From assembly GCA_934561335.1 (NCBI GenBank), contig CAKTGD010000077.1:1-7678 (forward strand): a DNA stretch of 7,678 nucleotides. Direction: 5' to 3'. Origin of the DNA: an uncultured Oscillospiraceae bacterium. GTDB taxonomy: Bacteria > Bacillota_A > Clostridia > Oscillospirales > Oscillospiraceae. The notes under the pieces are model-generated. The model did not search any database. It was not told where the DNA came from and saw only the letters and a list, made by a program, of their open reading frames with translations. Every line of letters begins with the position of its first letter. Position 1 is the first letter of the stretch. The position numbers were made by a program, and so were the translations under genes. This document shows, one piece after another, positions 1 through 6,595 of the stretch.

Positions 1-114
1 CGCACCTTCGGCGAGCCGAAGGACTACGATCTGTCCGGGAAGAACGAGCTGCCCGCCGAGCTGGAGACGCTCATCGTCACCATCCGCGACAAGTATGCCT
101 ACCTCTTCGCGTAA
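1..114 (+). CDS. C-terminal fragment of an unidentified protein
   Basis: Frame 1 is open from the window edge to a TAA stop at 112-114 and encodes the last 37 residues of a protein (starts RTFGEPKDYDLSG, ends TIRDKYAYLFA). The composition is that of a normal soluble protein, with balanced charges and no membrane segment, and codons favour G or C in the third position like the other genes here. Its reading direction converges with ackA, and the strong hairpin just downstream at 138-184 sits where a shared terminator would be expected, which supports it being a real gene end. I do not recognise the family from this fragment and assign no function. The start and most of the protein lie left of the window. 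Confidence 0.6.
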   Translation, partial: RTFGEPKDYDLSGKNELPAELETLIVTIRDKYAYLFA

Positions 115-137
115 CCGACGATAAGTGATACGAGAAT

Positions 138-184
138 AAAAGCTAAGCACCTCTGGCCAGAATGGCCAGAGGCGCTTAGCTTTT
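138..184. terminator. Bidirectional rho-independent terminator between convergent genes
   Basis: An almost perfect inverted repeat: arm 138-159 pairs with arm 163-184 around a 3-nt GAA loop. It gives 21 base pairs interrupted by a single A/C mismatch (149 against 173). The outer ends are AAAA on the left and TTTT on the right, so a U-tract follows the stem in either direction. The minus-strand tract (UUUUAUUCU) is longer than the plus-strand one. It lies 24 bp after the stop of the plus-strand gene and 43 bp after the ackA stop, so it most likely ends both transcripts. A small 5-bp stem-loop (187-200) lies beside it on the ackA side. Confidence 0.92.
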
Positions 185-226
185 CAGCCCTACAAAGGGC
201 AATATTTGATTTTCTCGCTTGTGTGC

Positions 227-1423
227 TTACGCTTCTTTCAGCAATTCTGCCGTCTCACGCGCAATCGCCAGCTCCTCGTTGGTGGGGACCACATACACCA
301 ACACCTTGGACTCCGGCGTGGAGATTTCCACCTCGCGGCCCCGCAGTGCGTTGGCGTCCTCGTCGATGCTGATTCCCAAAAAGCCCAGATACTCGCAAAC
401 CATGCTGCGCACCCGAGAGTCATTCTCGCCGATACCGGCGGTGAACACGATGGCGTCCACGCCGTTCATGGCCGCCGTATAGGCGCCGATGTTCTTTGCC
501 ACGCGATAGCAGAAGGCCTCCAGTGCCACGGTGGCCTGACTGTTGCCATCCTCCATGGCGCTTTCCAGATCCCGGAAGTCGCTGGATACGCCGGACATGC
601 CCAGCACGCCGGACTCCTTGTTCAGCACCCGGAGTACCTCATCCAGCGTCATGTGCTCCTTGTTGGCAATGTATTCGATAATGCTGGGATCCAGGTCGCC
701 GCAGCGGGTGCCCATGATCAAGCCCTCCAGCGGCGTCAGTCCCATAGAGGTATCCACGGACTTGCCGTTGCGCACGGCGGTCACGCTGGCGCCGTTACCC
801 AGATGGCAAACAATAACCCGGGAATTCTCAATGTCCAGCTCTGCCAGGTCGTGCACCCGCTGAGACACATAGCTGTGAGATGTGCCGTGGAAGCCGTAGC
901 GCCGCACCTTGTGATCCAGATAGTACTGGTGGGGAATGCCGTACAGATAAGCCTTGGGGGGCATCGTCTGGTGGAAAGCCGTGTCAAACACGCCCACCAT
1001 GGGCACGTTGGGCATAATGGCCTGGCAGGCCCGCACGCCGATCAGGTTGGCAGGGTTGTGCAGCGGTGCCAGATCATTGCAGGCCTCTACCTCGCGGATG
1101 ACGTCCTCGTTGATGATGACCGAGGAGGCAAACTTCTCGCCGCCGTGCACCAGCCGGTGTCCCACCGCGTCGATCTCGTCCAGCGAGGCGATTACGCCGT
1201 GCTGCGCATCGGTCAGCGCCGCCAGCACCGCCTGAATCGCCGCACCGTGATCGGGCAGGGGATCCGTCTTGACCACTGCCTCGCCGCCGGCAGGGGTGTG
1301 CTTCATGCGCCCGTCAATGCCGATGCGCTCGCACAAGCCGGTGGCCAGTGCCTTTTCGGACAGTGTGTCGATCAACTGATACTTCAGCGAGCTACTGCCG
1401 CAATTGATCACCAGAACTTTCAT
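227..1423 (-). CDS. ackA: Acetate kinase
   Basis: Acetate kinase catalyses acetyl phosphate + ADP <-> acetate + ATP in the cytoplasm, the substrate-level ATP-forming step of acetate fermentation. The protein has 398 residues, the usual family length. Family signatures are visible: the N-terminal VINCGSSSLKY (residues 5-15), GHRLVHGG (88-95), FDTAFHQTMP (146-155), YGFHGTSH (176-183), HLGNGAS (207-213), GTRCGDLDP (238-246) and the FTAGIGEN segment (327-334). Known active-site positions of the Methanosarcina enzyme have matches here at N7, R90, H122, D147, H179, R240 and E383, so the enzyme looks catalytically intact. The ATG at 1423 is supported by the MKVLVIN start and an AAAGGAGAGA ribosome site (1431-1440). 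No phosphotransacetylase gene is adjacent. A promoter at 1494-1522 suggests transcription independent of the upstream operon. Confidence 0.98.
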   Translation of the reverse strand: MKVLVINCGSSSLKYQLIDTLSEKALATGLCERIGIDGRMKHTPAGGEAVVKTDPLPDHGAAIQAVLAALTDAQHGVIASLDEIDAVGHRLVHGGEKFASSVIINEDVIREVEACNDLAPLHNPANLIGVRACQAIMPNVPMVGVFDTAFHQTMPPKAYLYGIPHQYYLDHKVRRYGFHGTSHSYVSQRVHDLAELDIENSRVIVCHLGNGASVTAVRNGKSVDTSMGLTPLEGLIMGTRCGDLDPSIIEYIANKEHMTLDEVLRVLNKESGVLGMSGVSSDFRDLESAMEDGNSQATVALEAFCYRVAKNIGAYTAAMNGVDAIVFTAGIGENDSRVRSMVCEYLGFLGISIDEDANALRGREVEISTPESKVLVYVVPTNEELAIARETAELLKEA

Positions 1424-1493
1424 GAATGTATCTCTCCTTTACGTTAATACCCATCCACGTCAAGGCGCTTCCGGGCAAATAGCAAACAAATCC

Positions 1494-1522
1494 AGTATAC
1501 CAGCATTTGCGGATTTCGGCAA
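1494..1522 (-). promoter_or_regulatory. Probable ackA promoter (extended -10, housekeeping sigma type)
   Basis: On the minus strand, TTGCCG (1522-1517) is separated by exactly 17 nt from TATACT (1499-1494), and a TGG just before the -10 gives an extended -10 element. The -10 matches the consensus at five of six bases and the -35 at four of six. A T-rich tract just upstream (1531-1550) could act as an UP element. The predicted start near the G at 1487 gives a leader of about 64 nt before the ackA ATG. Confidence 0.7.
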
Positions 1523-1550
1523 CCCATCAGGAAGAAAAAAAGTACAAAAA

Positions 1551-1579
1551 AGTGTATATTTTTGCAAAAAGATTGCCAA
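1551..1579 (-). promoter_or_regulatory. Possible second, upstream ackA promoter
   Basis: On the minus strand, TTGGCA (1579-1574, five of six to the -35 consensus) is followed after 17 nt by TACACT (1556-1551, four of six to the -10). An alternative -10, TATACA, overlaps it at 15-nt spacing. The surroundings are strongly AT-rich, so chance matches are likely. It points at ackA and would give a longer leader than the 1494-1522 promoter. Confidence 0.35.
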
Positions 1580-1594
1580 AAACATAACAAATGA

Positions 1595-1627
1595 CCCTGC
1601 GCAGAAGCAAAGTCCTCCTGCGCAGGG
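1595..1627 (-). terminator. Probable terminator of the four-gene antiporter-subunit operon
   Basis: A perfect 10-bp inverted repeat, CCCTGCGCAG at 1595-1604 and CTGCGCAGGG at 1618-1627, with a 13-nt loop. In the minus-strand transcript it is followed by a U-rich stretch (CAUUUGUUAUGUUUUU), not an uninterrupted U-run, so termination may be incomplete. It lies 73 bp beyond the stop codon of the last operon gene and upstream of both ackA promoter candidates. Confidence 0.65.
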
Positions 1628-1690
1628 CCTCCTGATCGAATTGTTCCGTTTTTCACCTGTTCAGAATTCCGAAGGGTGGGCGGGATACCG

Positions 1691-1716
1691 CCTGCATTCC
1701 TCAGAATGTATGCAGG
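1691..1716. repeat. Imperfect inverted repeat across the stop codon of the last operon gene
   Basis: CCTGCAT (1691-1697) and ATGCAGG (1710-1716) are exact inverted copies, with a shorter inner ATTC/GAAT pairing that competes with the outer one. It spans the TGA at 1701-1703. No U-run follows, so it is not a clear terminator. It could stabilise the mRNA 3' end or be incidental. Confidence 0.4.
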
Positions 1717-3659
1717 ATCACCACGGTCAGCACGGTGCACAACCCCAGACATGTCAGCAGCAGTCCGAAGGACAAGCTGCTGGTCAGGCGTGAGAACATA
1801 TCCCGGTCGGTAGCCAACCGGTCTGCTGTCCGGGCGTCGTCGCCGCCGTTTTGCCGCGCAATGGCCCGCACCAGCGGGGGATAGGGGCGCACCGGCTTTT
1901 CCCGGCTGGAGCGCAGCAGTGTCCGCTGCACCAGCAGCACCAGAATATCGAGGGAGTCGCATACAGCGCGGCACACCACGTTCAGCACGGCGTACAGTGC
2001 GCGGAAGAAGGGCTTATAAAGCGATTCCTCCATGCTCAGCCATTTGGGCCAGCGGCTGAGATACCGTCCGTCCCTGTCGATCAGCCTTGTGCGGATCAAC
2101 AGGAAATAGACCGCCATACCGATAGCCAGCGAGATCACCACACCCTTGAGGTTCACCCATGCGAAATAGTGGATGGCGTGGTCAAAGGGATGGCCGCCGG
2201 TAAATTCCAGCGTCACACCGCTGATTTTCTCGGCAATGGCGTGGGGCGTCAGGCCCAGCAGCGGCAGCGTCACCGCTGCCAGACACAGCGCCGCGACCGA
2301 CGCCGGTCTGCCCCAAGGCTTGTTCCGCGCCTTACCCTTCTGCCAGAAAATGGCCACATAGATCTTGGTCAGATATGCCGCCGTCAGTCCGCCGGAGAAC
2401 AGGAACAGCCATTCCACCGCCGTGATAAAGGCCATGCCGCTCATGTGGGCGTATTCCACCAGCGCCTCATGCACTAACGTCTTGCTCAGATACCCCAGAA
2501 AGCCGGGAATACCGGCCAGTGAACCGGCGCCGCACAAGAACAGCACATGCAGCAGCGGCTTTCCCCGGCCAAAGCCCTTGATGTCGTTCAGATCCAGCGC
2601 ATGCGTGTTGTAGTAGACCACACCGGCAAACAGAAACAGCACCAGCTTTACCAGCGAGTGGTTCATCATGTACAGCACCGTGCCGTTGGCGGCCAGCGCG
2701 TTGTGGTGGCCCAGCAGGCAGATCATGGACGCGCCCACCGTGATAAAGCCGATCTGAGACAGGGAAGAGCAGGCCAGAATGTGCTTCAGGTTGGTGGAGA
2801 ACACCGCCATTACCGCGCCCAGCACCATGGTGATGGCGCCCAGCACCAGCAGCAGCATACCCCAGCCCTGATCGTCTGTCAGTACCTGCGCCGTCAGCAG
2901 CAGTACGCCGAAGATACCCGCCTTTGTCAAAACGCCGCTGAGCAGCGCCGAGGCAGGCGCGGGAGCCACCGGATGGGCCTTGGGCAGCCAGATATGCAGC
3001 GAGAACAGACCCGCCTTGGCGGCAAAGCCGAACAAAATGCACAGCCCCGCAGCCCACAGCCGGCTCCGCTCCAGCGCGGCGCAGGCGTCGTGCAGCTCCG
3101 CGATCACCAGCGTGCCGGTGGCGTCATACAGCAGGAAAAGTCCCATCAGCGTCACCAGACCGCCCAGCACCGCGATGGTCAGATACGTTTTGCCGGCGTC
3201 CATGGCGTCAGGCGTCTCCTCCTGCACGACCCAGACATAGGAGCTCAGGGACATCAGCTCGAAGAACAGGAAGGTGGTGTACAGATCAGCGGACAGGAAT
3301 ACGCCTGCCGTAAAGCCCTGACAGATCAGGAAGAAGAAATAGTACCGCTTCAGATGGTGGTGCCCGTCAAAATACTGGGGGCTCAGCAGCGCCGAGACGA
3401 ACCACATAAAGCATACCACCAGTCCGTATACCTTCTGAAAACCGCCGAACCGGAAGCTCAGCCCCATCACCGGCACGGTGATGGCGGCGTCGTCCGCCGC
3501 AGCGGCCAGATACACCATGGCCAGCAGCGTCAGCAGCGTGAAGAAAATGGCCATGCCGCCCAGACGCTTACCGCCGTCATGGCGGTCAGGCAGCATCGCC
3601 GCGGCGATGGCGGCGGCCACCGGCAGCAAAATAACGGCCGTAAGCGCAATTCCTGTCAT
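1701..3659 (-). CDS. Antiporter-like membrane subunit with NuoL-like C-terminal extension (652 aa)
   Basis: An integral membrane subunit of the proton-conducting transporter superfamily (MrpA/D, NuoL/M/N, HyfB-like), expected to move H+ or Na+ as part of a larger complex. The core of about 14 membrane segments spans residues 1-475. Ion-path residues are present: E134 in LFFELMSLSS, K215 in GFAAKAGLFSLH, K246 in SGVLTKAG, K338 in NHSLVK and K393 in the GIPGFLGYLSK segment. The TM8 region reads AHPVAPAPASALLSG, the MrpD/HyfB style. Beyond the core are another membrane segment (about 503-522), an amphipathic basic stretch (about 540-600, containing ESLYKPFFRAL) and a final membrane helix (about 630-650). 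This order resembles the lateral helix and last TM of NuoL. The core is similar to the other three operon genes. The ATG overlaps the TGA of the preceding gene (ATGA, 3656-3659) with only a weak ribosome site, so translation is probably coupled. The exact partner complex is unknown. Confidence 0.93.
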   Translation of the reverse strand: MTGIALTAVILLPVAAAIAAAMLPDRHDGGKRLGGMAIFFTLLTLLAMVYLAAAADDAAITVPVMGLSFRFGGFQKVYGLVVCFMWFVSALLSPQYFDGHHHLKRYYFFFLICQGFTAGVFLSADLYTTFLFFELMSLSSYVWVVQEETPDAMDAGKTYLTIAVLGGLVTLMGLFLLYDATGTLVIAELHDACAALERSRLWAAGLCILFGFAAKAGLFSLHIWLPKAHPVAPAPASALLSGVLTKAGIFGVLLLTAQVLTDDQGWGMLLLVLGAITMVLGAVMAVFSTNLKHILACSSLSQIGFITVGASMICLLGHHNALAANGTVLYMMNHSLVKLVLFLFAGVVYYNTHALDLNDIKGFGRGKPLLHVLFLCGAGSLAGIPGFLGYLSKTLVHEALVEYAHMSGMAFITAVEWLFLFSGGLTAAYLTKIYVAIFWQKGKARNKPWGRPASVAALCLAAVTLPLLGLTPHAIAEKISGVTLEFTGGHPFDHAIHYFAWVNLKGVVISLAIGMAVYFLLIRTRLIDRDGRYLSRWPKWLSMEESLYKPFFRALYAVLNVVCRAVCDSLDILVLLVQRTLLRSSREKPVRPYPPLVRAIARQNGGDDARTADRLATDRDMFSRLTSSLSFGLLLTCLGLCTVLTVVILHTF

Positions 3660-5119
3660 GGGTGGATCACCGCCTTTCCGATCAGATCAAGCAATACATG
3701 GGGGAACAAACCCATCAGCAGGCACAGCGCCGCCAGAATCAGCATGGGAACCGTCATAAACCCGCCCGCCTCATGGACATCCTCCGTACCGGCCAGCTGC
3801 GCGCCCTCCATGGGGAACCAGGCCTTGATCACGATCTGGAACATGTAGATGCACGTCAGCAGCGCGGAGAGCAGAATGGCGGCAAACCCCAGATAGGAGG
3901 CCACGCTGCCCTCGCTTACGGCGGCAAGACCGATGTACCATTTGCTGACAAAGCCGTTAAAGGGCGGGATGCCCGTCAGGGCGCAGGCCGCCACCGTGAA
4001 GCAGGCGAAGGTCACGGGCATCCGCCGGCCCAGCCCCTCCAGCTCATCGACATATTCCCGGTGAGCGTAGTGCAGCACGCTTCCGGCGCAGAAGAAGGCC
4101 ATGATTTTAATGACCGAGTGGGCGATCAGGTGCATAAAGGCGGCCACAGCGCCAAGCGCGTTCATGAAAGCGACCGTCAGCAGGATATAGCTCAGGTTGG
4201 ATATGGTGGAGTAGGCCAGACGCCGCTTGAAGTGGCGCTGCTTCAGCGCCATGGCGGAGCCGAATATCACGGTGATCATGGCCAGCGCCATCACCGTATA
4301 CTGTCCCCATGTGCCGTAGAGGATATCCACGCCAAAGGCGAAGTAGGTCAGCCGGATGCAGGCGAATGCGCCGGCCTTGACCACTGCCACCGCGTGCAGC
4401 AGCGCCGTCACCGGCGTGGGGGCCACGGCGGCGCTGACGAGCCAGCTGTGCATGGGCCAGATGGCGGCCTTGACGCCGCAGCCCACAAAGGCCAGCACGA
4501 ACACCGCCAGTAGCAGCGTCATGCTGCCGCTGTAGTCTGCCAGATGGCCGCCGGGTATGAACTCCTGCGCATCGTTGACGATCAGGAACACCATGCCGAT
4601 AAAGGCCAGCGCCGCGCCTGCGATGGAATAGGCGGCGTATTTTACGCCTGCGTGAATGGCTTCTTTGGTCATGGCGTGCATCACCAGCGGAATGGTGGTC
4701 AGCGTCAGCAGCTCATAAAACAGGTACATGGTCATCATGTTGGCGGCGAAGGCAATGCCCAGCGTTACGCCGAAAGCTGCCGTAAAGAAGGCCCAGAACA
4801 TGGGCTTGTGGCCCTCGTGCTTCATGTAATCCCATGCGTACACCATGGTAAAGGGCCACAGCGAAGCCGACAGGCCCGCAAACAGCTTGGCTGCCCCGTC
4901 CATGCGGAGGGTAAAGTGCAGCGAGTCGGTGAAGCGCAGGAGCGTAAAGGAGGTGCCGTCGCATTGCACAATGGCCGCCCACGCCAGAAGGGTGGTAGCG
5001 CCGATGATGACGGCGTACAGGGTGCAGCGCGCCCGGTCGGTGCGAAAGGGGATGAAGTAGGCCGCCAGACCTGCCGCGACAGGCAGGAATACCGGCAGAC
5101 ACAGTAAAATTCCGTTCAT
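3656..5119 (-). CDS. Antiporter-like membrane subunit, NuoL/MrpA-like TM8 motif (487 aa)
   Basis: A multi-pass membrane protein (about 14 segments) of the same transporter superfamily, with the standard short length of MrpD/NuoM-type subunits. Visible family features: LRMDGAAKLF after the first two helices (71-80), E136 in LFYELLTLTT, K217 in GCGVKAAIWPMHSWL, H242 and K248 in ALLHAVAVVKAG, KRRLAYSTISNLSYI (298-312), K338 in AHSVIK and K393 after GIPPFNGFVSK. The segment VAPTPVTALLHA (232-243) is closer to NuoL and MrpA (APTPVSALIHA type) than to the AHPVAPAP motif of its two neighbours, so this paralogue has a different ancestry or role. The start is fixed by an AGGGAGGTG ribosome site (GGAGG at 5127-5131, 7 nt from the ATG) inside the 13-nt gap after the preceding gene. 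Its stop overlaps the next start by 4 nt. NuoM, MrpD or HyfB-type names cannot be separated without phylogeny. Confidence 0.94.
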   Translation of the reverse strand: MNGILLCLPVFLPVAAGLAAYFIPFRTDRARCTLYAVIIGATTLLAWAAIVQCDGTSFTLLRFTDSLHFTLRMDGAAKLFAGLSASLWPFTMVYAWDYMKHEGHKPMFWAFFTAAFGVTLGIAFAANMMTMYLFYELLTLTTIPLVMHAMTKEAIHAGVKYAAYSIAGAALAFIGMVFLIVNDAQEFIPGGHLADYSGSMTLLLAVFVLAFVGCGVKAAIWPMHSWLVSAAVAPTPVTALLHAVAVVKAGAFACIRLTYFAFGVDILYGTWGQYTVMALAMITVIFGSAMALKQRHFKRRLAYSTISNLSYILLTVAFMNALGAVAAFMHLIAHSVIKIMAFFCAGSVLHYAHREYVDELEGLGRRMPVTFACFTVAACALTGIPPFNGFVSKWYIGLAAVSEGSVASYLGFAAILLSALLTCIYMFQIVIKAWFPMEGAQLAGTEDVHEAGGFMTVPMLILAALCLLMGLFPHVLLDLIGKAVIHP

Positions 5120-5132
5120 GTCAGCACCTCCC

Positions 5133-6578
5133 TTACATCAGCCCTTCGGCGATGGAGCGCATTGCCGAAATAACGCCGTTGGGGAACAGGCCCAGCAGCA
5201 GGACCGAGGCGGAAAAAACCACCAGCGACAGCATCATGGCCGCCGGCTCGCGGACCCGTGCCGGAGTGGGGAAATCCCTGCCCGGGAAAAAGCTGTGTAC
5301 AATGGGGGAGAACAGGTAAGCCGCCGTGAACAGTGCCGAAGCCAGCAAAACGGCGGGGATCACATAGCCCATTGCACCCGGCAGCGTTTTCAAAGCCCCG
5401 ATGCCCAGATACCACTTGCTGTGAAAGCCGCCGAAGGGGGGGATACCCACCAGCGACAGCGACAGCATCGTAAAGCAGATCATCGTGACCGGTATCCGTT
5501 TTCCCAGCGCGGGAAAGCGGTCGATGGTGGTCACGTCCGTCAGATAGATGATAGCGCCTGCGGACTGGAATACGCCGATTTTGGCAGCGGCATGGAAAAA
5601 GATCTGCAATAATGCGCCTGTCAAGCCAAGCGGCGAGAGAATAAAGACGCCCAGCAGCACATAGGAGATCTGGGAAATACTGGAATACGCCAGCCGCTTT
5701 TTCAGGCCGTTTTCCGTGCATCCCATAAAGGAACCCATGAAGATGGTCACCAGTGCCAGACACAGGCAGGCGGTCTGTACCCATGTTCCCCGCAGCAGCT
5801 CCACACCCACCATGCAGTAGATCGTGCGGATCACGGCAACGGCGCCTACCTTGGCGATAACGCCACTGAGCAGGGCGTGGGCCGGCGCGGGCGCCACCGG
5901 GTGGGCGGAGGGCAGCCAATTGTGCAGCGGGAAAAGACCTGCCTTTGCGCTGAAGCCCACGATCATGCAGAACACCGCCGCGAGGGTCAGGGGCGTGACC
6001 TCGGTCATAAAGCCCCCTGCTGTAAAGGACATGCTGCCGCACTGGAAATACAGCACCATCATGCCGAACAGCGCCGCAAACGCGCCGCCCACGGAGTAGT
6101 ACAGATACTTGGAAGCGCCCAGCAGCGCCTTGAAGTTCTGTGAATGCAGCACCAACGGGAAGGAGAGCACCGTGGTCAGCTCATAGAAAAGATACAGCGT
6201 GACCAGATCGGCGGCCAGCGCAGAGCCAAGCACCATGCTCTCCGTCAGAAAGAGGAAAGCGTAGAAGCGGGGCTCATTTTTTTCATGATGCATATATACG
6301 TATGCGTATAGAACGGTCAGCAGCCAGCAAACCGCCGTCAGCAGACAGATGAAAGCGGCCAGCTGATCCATCCGCAGGGAAAACATCAGGCTTTCGGTCA
6401 GGTAGATCGGCGTCGTGGCCGGCGTACCGCCCCGGCATACCGTTGCGAGAATCACGCCCGTGGCAGCCGCCTGCACCAGCAGCATAAAGACGGTCTGTCC
6501 CTTGCTGCCGCCGGGGCGAAAGAAGGCGCAGCACAGTCCCAGCAGAAGGGGAAGGAGAATAATGACGTAGAGTATCAT
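5133..6578 (-). CDS. Antiporter-like membrane subunit, MrpD/HyfB-like (481 aa)
   Basis: A membrane-embedded subunit of the proton-conducting transporter superfamily with about 14 hydrophobic segments over its whole length and only short polar loops. Signature residues: LRMDQLAAF (68-76), E133 in YLFYELTTVL, K212 in GFSAKAGLFPLHNWL, K243 in LLSGVIAKVG, KKRLAYSSISQISYVLLG (293-310), K333 in FHAAAK and K388 after GIPPFGGFHSK. The motif SAHPVAPAPAHALLSG (224-239) is of the MrpD/HyfB type and nearly matches the 652-residue paralogue. The ATG at 6578 is supported by AAAGGAG with 8-nt spacing (GGAG at 6587-6590). It follows the preceding gene after 17 nt and precedes the next after 13 nt, so the genes are cotranscribed and probably build one complex. 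The ion (H+ or Na+) cannot be told from sequence. Confidence 0.94.
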   Translation of the reverse strand: MILYVIILLPLLLGLCCAFFRPGGSKGQTVFMLLVQAAATGVILATVCRGGTPATTPIYLTESLMFSLRMDQLAAFICLLTAVCWLLTVLYAYVYMHHEKNEPRFYAFLFLTESMVLGSALAADLVTLYLFYELTTVLSFPLVLHSQNFKALLGASKYLYYSVGGAFAALFGMMVLYFQCGSMSFTAGGFMTEVTPLTLAAVFCMIVGFSAKAGLFPLHNWLPSAHPVAPAPAHALLSGVIAKVGAVAVIRTIYCMVGVELLRGTWVQTACLCLALVTIFMGSFMGCTENGLKKRLAYSSISQISYVLLGVFILSPLGLTGALLQIFFHAAAKIGVFQSAGAIIYLTDVTTIDRFPALGKRIPVTMICFTMLSLSLVGIPPFGGFHSKWYLGIGALKTLPGAMGYVIPAVLLASALFTAAYLFSPIVHSFFPGRDFPTPARVREPAAMMLSLVVFSASVLLLGLFPNGVISAMRSIAEGLM

Positions 6579-6595
6579 GATGCCTTCTCCTTTCC

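Noticed and set aside
115..226. Small RNA or CRISPR-like repeat in the left intergenic region
   Set aside because: The only structure is a single hairpin with terminator character. There are no repeated units with spacers.
206..1447. 413-codon plus-strand open frame opposite ackA
   Set aside because: It is an antisense shadow of an unmistakable acetate kinase gene. Its translation is rich in His, Gln and Arg with no domain, and it has no credible ribosome site.
1444..1974. 176-codon minus-strand frame across the ackA upstream region
   Set aside because: It overlaps the end of the 652-residue gene out of frame and runs through the terminator and promoter region. Its Ala/Arg/Gly-rich translation has no family feature.
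2547..3848. 433-codon plus-strand open frame opposite two antiporter-subunit genes
   Set aside because: It spans the junction of two real minus-strand genes, and its translation is dominated by Gln, His and Arg, which is the complement of hydrophobic membrane codons. G+C-rich coding produces such long shadows.
5116..6042. 308-codon minus-strand frame overlapping the 481-residue subunit in another frame
   Set aside because: It is a same-strand frame-shifted shadow. The overlapped frame has the full superfamily signature and its own ribosome site, while this one shows no recognisable domain.
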